Assembly: GCA_947564645.1 (NCBI GenBank)
Contig: CANOCU010000006.1
Coordinates: 1-64,000 of the forward strand
Reading direction: 5' to 3'
Length of the DNA: 64,000 nucleotides
Source: an uncultured Lachnospiraceae bacterium
GTDB lineage: Bacteria > Bacillota > Clostridia > Lachnospirales > Lachnospiraceae
The position numbers were made by a program, and so were the translations under genes. Shown piece after piece: positions 7,101-16,587 of this stretch. Each line of letters opens with the position of its first letter. Positions within the stretch are counted from its first letter, which is position 1. Under the pieces are notes generated by a model. That model saw only the letters and a list, made by a program, of their open reading frames with translations. It was not told the origin of the DNA and did not search any database.

Positions 7101-9206
7101 CTACATAGTCAGTTTCCGGTAATCCTCCGGCTTCTGATAACGCTTGCTCACACCGTCATCCTCATACAGCATATACTCTGCCCCCGCAAATCCCAGCATC
7201 GTCATATGCTCCGTGTCAAGGGCTTCCACGTACTCGGCCGTATCAGCTAACGGGATACACTTTCCGCTGCGGATAAATAACGGCACTTCGTTTAGGGCGA
7301 TCTCCACATAATGGTGTCCCTTCCCCAGCACTTCCTCCACGATCCTGCCTCCCGGCAGGAACTTGACGAACTTCATCTCTTCCGGCAGATAGACGTAACG
7401 CCCCTTCGCATTCTGCGTGTAGACCGGTGCGATCATGATCTCATTGCCCAGCATCATCTGGTCTTCCACCTGCACTGCCATACGATCTTCCGGATAGACA
7501 AAGGCCAGCGGTTTAAAATAAACATCGTTATTTAATGCTGCCTTCATATACTCACTGTACAGATACGGGATCAGACGATATCGCACACCGATCACATGCC
7601 GGAAATCCTCGATATTCTCAAACTGATAACACTCCTGCTCCCTCGTTCCCTGTGCCGCATGATCGCGCATCAGCGGTGTGAAAACCCCTAAGGCCAGCCA
7701 ACGCAGCAGCAGGTCCCTCGTCGTATCGGCGCCGAATCCGCCCAGATCCGCACCGGTGTAGAGGAAGCCGCACATATTTAAGGAAGGCAGCATCTTCAGA
7801 TTCAGCAGGATATGAGACCACCAGGACTTATTGTCGCCGGTCCAGATGCCGCCATAACGGTGCATACCGATATAGGAGGAACGGGAGAACATCAGGAACC
7901 GCTTGTCAGGGTCGATCCGCTCGAAGGCTTCTCCGGCCGCTCTCGTCATATAGTACCCGAACAGATTGTGTACCTTGTCATGACGCACCCGTCCTTCCTT
8001 CGTATTATGATAAAAACGCCTGTAATCCGCCTTACTGTTGGCCAGACTGCCGATCTTCCCCATCAACGGCCACAGAGAAACCACCGCCGCAGGCTTCTTG
8101 TCATCATCCGCTCCATTCGTCACATCCTGCCCCTCTGCAGCGCCGTCGCTCTCCTCCCGTTTCCGGTCGTTGGCCATCTCCCCGGCCGTGATGCCGCCGC
8201 CATTCTCATTTTCCAGGAAATTTCGAAGCACATCCTTCAGCTCTGCCATCCCCTCCTGGGAATAAAAGATCGCCGGCTCATTCATGTCGTTCCAGAAGCC
8301 CTCAATCCCCTGATCCGTCAGGATGCGGTATTGATCACCAAACCACCTCCTAGCATCCTCGTTCAATACATCCGGGAAATGGGTGTCGCCCGGCCATACC
8401 GCCGCCACGAAATCACTGCCGTCCTCCCGCTGACAGAAGTAGCGGTTCTTCACGCCTTCCTCATAGATCTCATATCCTTCCTCCACCTTCACACCCGCGT
8501 CGATGATCGGGATCAGCCGGATATTCCGGTCCTTCATCTCCTGCACGAAAGCCGGGAAATCCGGGAAATTCTTCTCATGCAGGGTGAAATCCTTGAAACT
8601 CTGCATATAATCGATATCCATATAGACCATATCAAGCGGCACGTCGTTCTCTCTGTGGCCGTCCACTACCCTGCGGAAGTCATCCTTCGTCTTATAACCC
8701 CAACGGCTCTGCCCGAAGCCGAACGCATATCTGGGCGGGATATAACTTCTGCCGATAATGCCGCGAAACTGCTTCACGATATCGTAAGGCGAATCCCCGT
8801 CGATCACGAACAGATTTAAGTCCGCCGATTCGCATGACACCCGCAAGGTGTCCGTTCTCGTGTATCCCACGTCAAAAGTGATCATGGACGGATAGTCGAA
8901 GAACAGTCCGAAGGTCTCCTTGCCCGCCACGATGATAAAGTTATGCGCCCCATACAAAGACCGCTTGTCCTCCGTGTGGTTCGGGTCATCCGTACAGTCG
9001 CTGGTATAGCAGTATCCCCGCTTGTTCAATCCTCTGTTGGCCTCCCCCAGGCCATACACGATGTCGTCCTCCGCCATCTTGTAGGTAAAGCAAAATCCCT
9101 GCTCTGTCTCAATGCTGCCGTAAGCCGGTACACCGCCGCCCACTGCCACTTCTTCCACCACGGCTTCCGTGGTAAAAGGGTTTCCGTACACGTACTTCTG
9201 AATCAT
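7101..9206 (-). CDS. Glycoside hydrolase family 31 alpha-glucosidase/alpha-xylosidase
   Basis: 701 residues, ATG preceded by AGGAGGATGCGAC. N-terminal beta-sandwich (about 1-150), then a TIM barrel with VYMDIDYM (about 195) and the GH31 nucleophile motif WNDMNEP (Asp307). The acid/base region is the later IWTGDNKSWW, and a C-terminal beta domain follows. GH31 enzymes release alpha-linked glucose or xylose with retention of configuration. No signal peptide, so it acts on imported oligosaccharides. An acidic, low-complexity insertion of about 50 residues (335-385, with EESDGAAEGQ and GADDDKK) interrupts the barrel and is not usual in the family. It is the last gene of the carbohydrate locus that starts with the binding protein at 18.1 kb. 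Substrate cannot be fixed from sequence. Confidence 0.9.
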   Translation of the reverse strand: MIQKYVYGNPFTTEAVVEEVAVGGGVPAYGSIETEQGFCFTYKMAEDDIVYGLGEANRGLNKRGYCYTSDCTDDPNHTEDKRSLYGAHNFIIVAGKETFGLFFDYPSMITFDVGYTRTDTLRVSCESADLNLFVIDGDSPYDIVKQFRGIIGRSYIPPRYAFGFGQSRWGYKTKDDFRRVVDGHRENDVPLDMVYMDIDYMQSFKDFTLHEKNFPDFPAFVQEMKDRNIRLIPIIDAGVKVEEGYEIYEEGVKNRYFCQREDGSDFVAAVWPGDTHFPDVLNEDARRWFGDQYRILTDQGIEGFWNDMNEPAIFYSQEGMAELKDVLRNFLENENGGGITAGEMANDRKREESDGAAEGQDVTNGADDDKKPAAVVSLWPLMGKIGSLANSKADYRRFYHNTKEGRVRHDKVHNLFGYYMTRAAGEAFERIDPDKRFLMFSRSSYIGMHRYGGIWTGDNKSWWSHILLNLKMLPSLNMCGFLYTGADLGGFGADTTRDLLLRWLALGVFTPLMRDHAAQGTREQECYQFENIEDFRHVIGVRYRLIPYLYSEYMKAALNNDVYFKPLAFVYPEDRMAVQVEDQMMLGNEIMIAPVYTQNAKGRYVYLPEEMKFVKFLPGGRIVEEVLGKGHHYVEIALNEVPLFIRSGKCIPLADTAEYVEALDTEHMTMLGFAGAEYMLYEDDGVSKRYQKPEDYRKLTM

Positions 9207-9348
9207 GTCGCATCCTCCTGTTATTCTTCACGTTACAGGCCGCCGCCCGGATCTCTCAGTTCCTGTCTTCGTCTGACCGGTCGTCTTATATAGACAACAA
9301 CATTGGAGCTCCTGCTTACGGCCCTGCATAGGTTTCTCATATAAATAC

Positions 9349-9380
9349 ATTATATATCCCTATTTGTGATAACGCTTCCA
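9349..9380 (-). promoter_or_regulatory. Possible GH31 promoter with CcpA/LacI-like site
   Basis: A perfect TATAAT lies on the minus strand (9349-9354). About where a -35 would sit is TGATAACGCTTCCA (9367-9380), which fits the catabolite-response consensus at 12 of 14 positions. No good -35 box is seen. Both calls are tentative. Confidence 0.35.
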
Positions 9381-9440
9381 CTATTTTGGAAGAAAACTAC
9401 ATAATTTTGACTTTTATATTCCTTAATTCATTGCCACGGA

Positions 9441-10367
9441 TCAGCTATTGGGGGTCGGAAAGTTAAGCTGCAGCTTGCAGAAAAAATCTTCCAGTGTCAG
9501 CCGCGAATCCAGTGTGTGGTATACTCTTATCTTCCGATTTCCGTCTTCGTAAATATAATGACCGTCCGTCAGGTCAAAACAGGGAGCGTCTATCTCTTTA
9601 TAGATGCTTGTTTTCTCCGCTTCCTCCATCAGAACCGCGATCACTCCCTGATCGCCAAGTCCCCAGGTCTCACCATGCGGCCAGGAGAGATCGTCTCCCC
9701 GTGCCTCATTAAATTCCACCATCTGTTCGAACAGGTATCTGCCGATCTCTCCATATGGACTCACCTTCAGCTGTAACTCGGCAAGCGTCACAGACATCTG
9801 TTTGTAGACGTCCATGGGCACCTGCCATAAAGGCATCCTGGAACGGAACACAACATTGGCTGCATGAATATCCTGGAAAAGATTAAATTCCCTTCCTCCC
9901 TGCGGATAAATACCGCCGCCGATCCAGATCGCCGTCATGCGGCTGCAGATCTCCGGTTTCATAAGGATGGCCGACGCAAGATCCGTGATCGAGCCCTGCA
10001 GGCCGATATAGAGTGGACGGTCGTCTTCCCTCATCGCTTCTTCAATGATAAACGCCGCCCCTTCCGAAGCGATCGGCGTCTTATCGTCCGCAAGCCCTGT
10101 TTGCGCTCCCATCAGGACCGGATACTGCCCTTCCAGGTGCATAAGCCGCAATACCTTGAGCACTTCCTCATAACTGGCTTTCGTCGTCTCTCCCTGCGGA
10201 TATCTGTCCTGCCCTTTATCGAAATGCCCGGCAATGATCCCTCTCACATCAAGCTTTGGCGTCATAAGCTGATGCGCCACCGCGTATTGATCGTCCGCCT
10301 CATTTTTACAATCCGTATGAATGATCAGTCTCACTCGTTTTTGTTCAGGAACGTTAAACTTGTACAT
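9441..10367 (-). CDS. Nucleoside-hydrolase-like protein
   Basis: 308 residues, start supported by GGAGGTAAAAATAA. The N-terminus VRLIIHTDCKNEADDQYAVAH resembles the calcium-binding DTDPGxDD motif of inosine-uridine nucleoside hydrolases, but with C-K-N replacing D-P-G, as in the DUF1593-like branch. Further family features are GIIAGHFDKG, YIGLQGSITDLASAI and IWIGGG (about 155). The cleft acidic residues suggest cleavage of an N- or O-glycosidic bond on a ribose- or sugar-containing compound. Its place inside a glycosidase locus suggests a sugar substrate rather than nucleoside salvage. No signal peptide, so probably cytoplasmic. Confidence 0.75.
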   Translation of the reverse strand: MYKFNVPEQKRVRLIIHTDCKNEADDQYAVAHQLMTPKLDVRGIIAGHFDKGQDRYPQGETTKASYEEVLKVLRLMHLEGQYPVLMGAQTGLADDKTPIASEGAAFIIEEAMREDDRPLYIGLQGSITDLASAILMKPEICSRMTAIWIGGGIYPQGGREFNLFQDIHAANVVFRSRMPLWQVPMDVYKQMSVTLAELQLKVSPYGEIGRYLFEQMVEFNEARGDDLSWPHGETWGLGDQGVIAVLMEEAEKTSIYKEIDAPCFDLTDGHYIYEDGNRKIRVYHTLDSRLTLEDFFCKLQLNFPTPNS

Positions 10368-10431
10368 TTATTTTTACCTCCGGTCTTTGCTTTTCCAACT
10401 CTCACTTCACGGCAGAACCATATAAAGATAA

Positions 10432-11922
10432 CTAAGCTCCAAGCCCTCTCCTGCGTGCCGTCTCCACATGCTCGTCCCGGTCATCCGGAAGCAGGAATCC
10501 GGCCGCTGTCAGTTCTTCCGCATTCTGCTCGATCAGACGCCTGTATTGATCCAGATTGCCGTACAGACTTGTCAGCATCTCCGGTGAAAAAGGATATACC
10601 GTCCCGAAAAGCGCATCATAACTTCCGTCTTTTCTTCTGCAGGCGCTGCTGTATCTTCCCACCGGATATTCCACGCTGGCAATGCGGATGCCGCCTTTTG
10701 CGTTGCCGAAAGCGTCCGTCAGATTCTTTACTTTGACAGACGGCCCATCCTTCCCGATCACAAAGGGATCGCAGTCCTCTTCTCCTGCGGCAGCCGTCTC
10801 GATCCTCGGTGCATGAGGCGCCGGCACATTGTCTCTTACCCAGGCATACAGCGCATTTAAAGCCGCATGGAAAATATACTGATACGGCGCATCCAAAGGC
10901 TCTCCTTCCACCCCCGCAAAACTGAGGCCCTGTCCGATCCTCTCCGTGTCTTTCGCCAGGTATCCTTCATAGTAATCCAGAAGATTGTACTTCGTGTCAT
11001 GGCTAGTGCCCGGAAGCTGCCAGCTGCGGAACCTGTAGCCCGGCGCGTCTCCATCCGCTCCCCAGTCGACTCCTCTGTTCTCACTCTCGGTGTTGATCGC
11101 GATCACCGGTTCCCCTGCAAGGGCCTGTCTCTGCATGGGCGCAGAACCTTCCATAAAGCTCCTGCCATCGGTGTCCGCGGCTTCGTACGCGTTGATCGGG
11201 GCAAGAAAAGCATCCCCGCCAGCCATCAGATAGCCGTCAAACAACGGGCTGCTGTTTTCTCTGCCGGATTTGTTTGCGAAAGAGTGGATCGTGCGGTTAA
11301 TATAATGTGTGGATTGCGACCACCCCAGAAGATAAAGATAACTCCTGCCGTACTCCCTGATAGGATTTAAAGGATCCTCCGTCCGCAGAAGCCTGGCCAG
11401 GTCATTCTGCATATCCCAGTAAAGCCCCGACTCGTACTGCTCCATAAAAGGCCCGATCCTCCACTTGGATTTGTCCGGGATCTCCCGGGAGGGATCCGGA
11501 TTCGCCCAGTTGATCTTCTCATAGCGCTTCCCGTCGAAACGCTTCAGAGCATCCACCACATGCCCCTTACTGCTGATCCCGATATAGATATCGCCGTGGC
11601 GCATAATATACCTCCAGGTATTGACCCACATACGGTCGATGTCCATACATGCCGAGGCATTCAGAATCTCCACCACCACATTACCGCTGAACCGCGACAC
11701 ATCCTTCGGCCGTCTTACGATAAGCCTTGTCGTGTAGGGACAGTTCTCATAGAGGGGTGTGACCGCTTGGTCAGACCCTTTCTCCGTATATACATTGGCT
11801 GTACCGGACATGAAATACTCGTCCTCCGCATAGCCTGCCGCCTCAAAATTACATTTTCCCGCTGCCGCCTGGAATGGATAAGACTCCTGTGTCGTGGGAA
11901 TAAATTCTATTTTTTGTATCAT
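10432..11922 (-). CDS. Alpha/beta hydrolase domain protein (Abhydrolase_10-like)
   Basis: 496 residues, start preceded by AAAGGAAAGGAACACG. The serine-hydrolase elbow reads LLGWSQSTHY (nucleophile probably Ser202), with an oxyanion-side strand RFSGNVVVEILN near residue 80 and late His/Asp candidates. The fold and length match the Abhydrolase_10 family of large esterase-like proteins, which have few characterised members. In this locus, deacylation of a substituted plant or host glycan or glycoside is plausible, but that is inference. No signal peptide. Downstream of the GH3 gene; the 66-bp spacer between them contains an A/T-rich direct duplication. Confidence 0.7.
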   Translation of the reverse strand: MIQKIEFIPTTQESYPFQAAAGKCNFEAAGYAEDEYFMSGTANVYTEKGSDQAVTPLYENCPYTTRLIVRRPKDVSRFSGNVVVEILNASACMDIDRMWVNTWRYIMRHGDIYIGISSKGHVVDALKRFDGKRYEKINWANPDPSREIPDKSKWRIGPFMEQYESGLYWDMQNDLARLLRTEDPLNPIREYGRSYLYLLGWSQSTHYINRTIHSFANKSGRENSSPLFDGYLMAGGDAFLAPINAYEAADTDGRSFMEGSAPMQRQALAGEPVIAINTESENRGVDWGADGDAPGYRFRSWQLPGTSHDTKYNLLDYYEGYLAKDTERIGQGLSFAGVEGEPLDAPYQYIFHAALNALYAWVRDNVPAPHAPRIETAAAGEEDCDPFVIGKDGPSVKVKNLTDAFGNAKGGIRIASVEYPVGRYSSACRRKDGSYDALFGTVYPFSPEMLTSLYGNLDQYRRLIEQNAEELTAAGFLLPDDRDEHVETARRRGLGA

Positions 11923-11988
11923 CGTGTTCCTTTCCTTTCTATTTTACTTTATTTTCCTACTTTTTTCATTTGTATTATTTCATTTTTT

Positions 11989-14640
11989 CTATTTTATTTT
12001 CCTGCTTTTTTCGATGCGTACCCACTCTGATTCCGTCCGGACATGCGCATAATAACTTTCGGCGCCCTCATAGAGATCACTGCGCAGGATCAGCCTGAGC
12101 ACATGCAGGGTGCAGCGCTGCAAGTCCGCCAACGCGACCGTACCGTCCTTCACGCAGGCGATAATATCCTCCCTGTCATGATCGGAACCCGGCATAATAA
12201 TGTCATTCCCGGCGCTGATGCACAGATGGGAGATCGTATTTCCATAGCGCAGCGGCTTCTCCCTGTCCACGGCGGAGAACAGATCCACCCCGGTCTCCGT
12301 CATCAGCCAGTCGGTCATGATCATCCCCTCATACCCCCATTCATCCCGGCACACATAAGTCAGAAGATCTTTGCAGTTGGCCGCGTGAACGCCATTGATC
12401 AGATTATAGGAGGACATAATGCATCCCGGCTGCGCGGTGCGGATGGCAATCTCAAACCCTTTCAGATACAGTTCCCGCAAAGCGCGCTCCGATACATGGG
12501 CACAGGAATGCATACGATTACGCTCATTGGAATTGACCGCAAAATGCTTTACCGTACCGGTGATGCCCGCATACTTCTGCAGCGCCAGTACATCGGCTGC
12601 GGCATAGGTTCCCGTAAGCAGCGGATCCTCCGAGTAATATTCAAAGTTCCGGCCTTCCAACGGATCCCTGTGCAGATTCATAGACGGCTTTAAGACAGTC
12701 TGCAGCCATATCTCCTTCATTTCCCTGCCATACATCTCACTGATCTTCGTAAAGACTTCCTGGTTCCAGGAAAGAGCCACCGTCGAAGAGACGGGAAACG
12801 CCGTGCAGGGCTGATAATGATGCTCCACGATCTCTTCGTCCCTCGAATGGTCAAACGGCTTCTTCGGATTCTTCTCCTGTGGCACCGTCTGTACGGAACC
12901 GTCCTGATATACCACAAATTCCGGATCCACATGAAGCCCCGCCGGGCCGTCGGAACAGACATGCTCCCTGATATCCCTGGATTCCAGACAGATATCCGTA
13001 GTCTGGGCGGCGCCGCCCGGTACTCTGAACCCGGAGGCAGACTCAAAGAAATACGCAAGTCCCTTACAGTTACCGGTCGTGAGCGCTGCCATTTCCTCTA
13101 TAGTAAGCTGCGCTGTCATTTCCTCCACCGTATAGTTCCCTTCGAGTACGTCCTGCGCCGTGATCACGGTTCCCGGATGCTCGTCTTTTAGCAGCGCCGC
13201 ATCCTGGTAGACGACTGTTCTGACAGGAACTTTTTCCGCAGACAATATGATCCGTTTCGCATTCTTCTTTTCCTCCGCTTCCCCTTCATAGCTGCAGGAC
13301 TGCACACCCTCTTTGGATATCTCCTGTCCTGCCTCGCCGTCGGCAAACAGATTCTTTAATTGTTCCACTACGGCCGTCCCTTCCATCCGGATACAGGCGG
13401 CAATCGCAGTGCTCCGTGAAGAACTGCCCACGCGCAGATAATAGTCGCCCTCCTCCAGCAGATAAGCGGCATCGGCAGTGCTGTAGGATGCAAGCGATGC
13501 GGTAGGAAAGCAGATCGTGAGAATCTGACTCTCCATCGGTGAAAGCAGATCCGTCTTCGCATAGGCCTTCAACTCCTGATAAGGCTTCTCCAGTTTCCCG
13601 TCAGGTGCCGAGACATAAATCTGTACGACTTCCTTCCCCTCAAACACCTTCCCGACATTCGTCACCTTAACCTTGAGTCCGATTTCCTTCTCATCAGCCC
13701 ACACATCCAGTGTCTCCATGGAAAAAGAGGTATAAGACAAGCCGAATCCGAACGGATACCCCGGTTCGATGCCGAAAGTGTCGAAATACCGGTATCCCAC
13801 ATAGATACCTTCCTCATAATAGACATCATCCATGTTGCCTTCCTGATATCCGAAATTCTTCGCCGTACTGTAATCCTGATAGGAAAGCGCCCATGTATCC
13901 GCCAGTTTGCCGGAGGGAACCTGCTTTCCGCACAGTACGTCCGCTATGGACAGACCGCCCGGCGCCCCCTGCTGTCCTACGAGAAGAATGGCATTTATAT
14001 TGTCCATGGACTTGATCCAGGCCGTCTCTACAGGACCACAGACGTTTAAGGCCAGAATAAACTTATCGTATGCCTCTGACAGAAATTCTATTGCCCGCTT
14101 CTCACTGTCCGCCAGTTCATAATCACCGGGCTCGCATTTCCTGTCGTCGCCTTCCCCCGCACTCCTTGCGAGGACAAAGACCGCAGTATCACTCTTGCTG
14201 TTTTTCACATCTTCCCTGGTAACGGTTTCCGTTTCCTTCGCCGGCATATCGCCGCTTGCAAGCATCAGAGCCAGGCCGCCCCCTGCGCCTTCCTCTTCCA
14301 CCTTTTTCATGAAGGCCTCGTACTCCTGCCTGCGCCGCACATCCTGTCTGTCCAGCCACCCTTTCGTCGTCACCTGAAATCCCGCAAGCTCCAGCCCCTC
14401 CTCGATCGAGTAAGCGTGCCTGGTAATGGTCATTCCGGAACCAGTCCCGCCACGGACCGTATTCCGCGCCCCCTCTCCATAGAGAGCAATCTTTCCCCCG
14501 GCCTTTAACGGCAGTGTACCGTCGTTTTTCAGTAAGACCATACATTCTCCCGCCAGTGCGCGGGTGGTATTGAAGTGTTCCTTTTCTAATTCCGTTTCTC
14601 CGGGCATCGTCCCGGAAAGATACTTATAATGTCTCTTCAT
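11989..14640 (-). CDS. Glycoside hydrolase family 3 with permuted domain order
   Basis: 883 residues from the ATG at 14640. The domain order is reversed relative to common GH3 enzymes. The (alpha/beta)6 sandwich comes first (ALAGECMVLLKNDGTLPL, IALYGEGA), then a fibronectin-like domain (about 300-430). The TIM-barrel half is at the C-terminus and carries the nucleophile motif MIMTDWL (Asp at about 777), with VKHFAVNSNERNR and KPSMNLHRDP before it. This order is known in ruminal and gut beta-glucosidases. It would hydrolyse beta-linked glucosides or xylosides in the cytoplasm. The start is uncertain: no Shine-Dalgarno lies directly before the ATG, and a 36-nt hairpin occupies the leader. Confidence 0.88.
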   Translation of the reverse strand: MKRHYKYLSGTMPGETELEKEHFNTTRALAGECMVLLKNDGTLPLKAGGKIALYGEGARNTVRGGTGSGMTITRHAYSIEEGLELAGFQVTTKGWLDRQDVRRRQEYEAFMKKVEEEGAGGGLALMLASGDMPAKETETVTREDVKNSKSDTAVFVLARSAGEGDDRKCEPGDYELADSEKRAIEFLSEAYDKFILALNVCGPVETAWIKSMDNINAILLVGQQGAPGGLSIADVLCGKQVPSGKLADTWALSYQDYSTAKNFGYQEGNMDDVYYEEGIYVGYRYFDTFGIEPGYPFGFGLSYTSFSMETLDVWADEKEIGLKVKVTNVGKVFEGKEVVQIYVSAPDGKLEKPYQELKAYAKTDLLSPMESQILTICFPTASLASYSTADAAYLLEEGDYYLRVGSSSRSTAIAACIRMEGTAVVEQLKNLFADGEAGQEISKEGVQSCSYEGEAEEKKNAKRIILSAEKVPVRTVVYQDAALLKDEHPGTVITAQDVLEGNYTVEEMTAQLTIEEMAALTTGNCKGLAYFFESASGFRVPGGAAQTTDICLESRDIREHVCSDGPAGLHVDPEFVVYQDGSVQTVPQEKNPKKPFDHSRDEEIVEHHYQPCTAFPVSSTVALSWNQEVFTKISEMYGREMKEIWLQTVLKPSMNLHRDPLEGRNFEYYSEDPLLTGTYAAADVLALQKYAGITGTVKHFAVNSNERNRMHSCAHVSERALRELYLKGFEIAIRTAQPGCIMSSYNLINGVHAANCKDLLTYVCRDEWGYEGMIMTDWLMTETGVDLFSAVDREKPLRYGNTISHLCISAGNDIIMPGSDHDREDIIACVKDGTVALADLQRCTLHVLRLILRSDLYEGAESYYAHVRTESEWVRIEKSRKIK

Positions 14641-14651
14641 ATAGAATACAT

Positions 14652-14687
14652 GGCTGCACAAACTGCCATCGGCAAATTTGCGCAGCC
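14652..14687 (-). promoter_or_regulatory. Strong leader hairpin just upstream of the GH3 start
   Basis: On the minus strand GGCTGCGCAAA pairs with TTTGTGCAGCC (11 bp, one G-U), and an inner TGCC-gat-GGCA stem extends it. It lies between an A/G-rich Shine-Dalgarno-like stretch and the ATG at 14640. Such hairpins can protect upstream transporter mRNA or limit enzyme expression. Confidence 0.55.
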
Positions 14688-14733
14688 TTTTCCTTTCTTT
14701 TGAATATGAACCGTTTATACAGGCACTGTCTTT

Positions 14734-16497
14734 TTATCCCTTCACAGCGCCCAAAGCAATCCCCTTGGAATAGTACTTCTGCAGAAACGGAAATACCACA
14801 ATAATAGGCAGGATCGCCACAAATGCGATCGCCATCTGCACGCCGGTACTGGGCACCTTCGAGAGCGTCGCCGCCACTTCGGAGCTCACATTGCCGCTGT
14901 TCTGGGACAGGAACTGAATGTCCGATACCATCTTGTTCAGCAGACTCTGTATGGCGTAGAGATCCGTGCGCTGCGTAATATAGTATAGCCCGTTATTCCA
15001 GTCATTCCAATAAGCCAGCGCCGAGAAGGTGCCGATCGTCACCAGAATAGGCTTGCCCAGAGGCAGTACGATACTGGTAAAAATCTTTGGCTGACTCGCT
15101 CCGTCGATCTGTGCCGCCTCATAAAGCGTATCGGGAATACTGGTCTCAAAGTATGTCCGCATGAGCAGGATATTCATGGGGCTGAGCATGAGGTTGGGCA
15201 GGATCAGGCCCCAGACCGTGTCCTTTACTCCCATATAATTCGACCATAAAATATAGGATGGCACCAGACCGCCGTTAAAAAGCATGGTAAAGAACACAAG
15301 GAAAGTGATCACCCGCCTCGCCGGCAGCTTCTTTAACGACAGCGGATAAGCAAACAGCGCCGTCATGGCGATATTGGCGACCGTGCCGGTAACGGTGATC
15401 AGAATCGTCATGCCATAGGCACGGAAGATCTTGTCACCGGATCGGAAAATATACTCGTATGCGCCCAGACTGAATTTCCCCGGTATAAAAGAATACCCGT
15501 TGGCCAACAGCACGTTCTCGTCCGTGAGAGACGACATGAGCAGCAGTACAAACGGTAATATGACAAGAGCCGTCACCAACAACATTATAACGTTGGCGAG
15601 CAGCACCAGCACAAAGCCTACCAGAGACTGGTAAACACCTGCCGCAGAAGACATGCCGATATTATTCTGCTGCATCAATCCCCTGTACACATATGTATCA
15701 ATAACATTCGTTGTGGAATACAACATTCCCGAATTTCTTGGCACCTGATAGAACAGACCGAAATCCGAATAGAAGATGCGCCCCACATTAAGCAGTGTCA
15801 AAGTAATGATATTGGGCAGAATGGAAGGCAGCGTAATATTCATGATCTGCTTCAACTTGCCGGCCCCATCCAGTTCCGCCGCCTCATAAAGACTCGGATC
15901 AATGCCGTTGATGGCTGATATGTAAATCAAACACCCGTATCCTACCCCTTTCCAGGTATTGACGAATATCAGGATCGCCGGCCAGTATTTCGGCTCATTA
16001 TACCAGAAAATCGGCTCCCTCCCTAAAGCCGGAAGGATCGTCTTATTGACGATTCCGCTCTGCATACTGAAAAATGCATAAACGATATACCCCACAATGA
16101 CCATCGACATCAGAAACGGAAACAGGATCGCACTCTGGTATACCTTCTTTAAATGCTTAGATGTAATATCACAGATAAAGATCGCGAACAGGATACCCAG
16201 AAAAGTATTGAGTATGATGAACACAATATTATATAGAAGCGTGTTTCTTGTTATCACAAAAGCATCGCTGGTACTGAACAGAAACTCGAAATTCTTAAAA
16301 CCCACCCAGTCGCTGGCAAGGATCCCTTTCTTAAAATCTACATTCTTAAAAGCGATGACAATGCCGAACATGGGAAGATAATTATTGATAATGATATACA
16401 CTGCGCCAGGAAGCATCATCAAAAAAAGCGGATACCAGGTCTTGAATTTCTGCATTCTGGACGAAGTTTTTTTCATGGCAGCCTTCTCTTCCTTCAT
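14734..16497 (-). CDS. Fused ABC sugar permease (LplB-like plus LplC-like in one chain)
   Basis: 587 residues, start preceded by AGGAGATTAATT. Residues about 1-300 are a complete LplB-type permease (KTWYPLFLMMLPGAVYIIINNY; EAA loop EAAELDGAGKLKQIMNITLP). Residues about 315-587 are an LplC/YtcP-type permease lacking its first N-terminal residues (SLTDENVLLANGYSFIPGKF; EAA loop EAAQIDGASQPKIFTSIVLP; typical C-terminus SKGIALGAVKG). The two are normally separate adjacent genes. Here they join in frame within hydrophobic sequence near position 15590, with the LplB tail and the LplC start missing. Both ATPase-contact loops remain, so it could still work as one chain. No ATPase gene is nearby, as is usual when a shared MsmK-type ATPase is used. 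Confidence 0.85.
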   Translation of the reverse strand: MKEEKAAMKKTSSRMQKFKTWYPLFLMMLPGAVYIIINNYLPMFGIVIAFKNVDFKKGILASDWVGFKNFEFLFSTSDAFVITRNTLLYNIVFIILNTFLGILFAIFICDITSKHLKKVYQSAILFPFLMSMVIVGYIVYAFFSMQSGIVNKTILPALGREPIFWYNEPKYWPAILIFVNTWKGVGYGCLIYISAINGIDPSLYEAAELDGAGKLKQIMNITLPSILPNIITLTLLNVGRIFYSDFGLFYQVPRNSGMLYSTTNVIDTYVYRGLMQQNNIGMSSAAGVYQSLVGFVLVLLANVIMLLVTALVILPFVLLLMSSLTDENVLLANGYSFIPGKFSLGAYEYIFRSGDKIFRAYGMTILITVTGTVANIAMTALFAYPLSLKKLPARRVITFLVFFTMLFNGGLVPSYILWSNYMGVKDTVWGLILPNLMLSPMNILLMRTYFETSIPDTLYEAAQIDGASQPKIFTSIVLPLGKPILVTIGTFSALAYWNDWNNGLYYITQRTDLYAIQSLLNKMVSDIQFLSQNSGNVSSEVAATLSKVPSTGVQMAIAFVAILPIIVVFPFLQKYYSKGIALGAVKG

Positions 16498-16587
16498 AAT
16501 TAATCTCCTATCTCCACAGTTATTGCCTGTTACTCTATGCGGAGAATGCCCTGATTCAGGGCATTCTCCTGCGTAAGACTTCTCACA

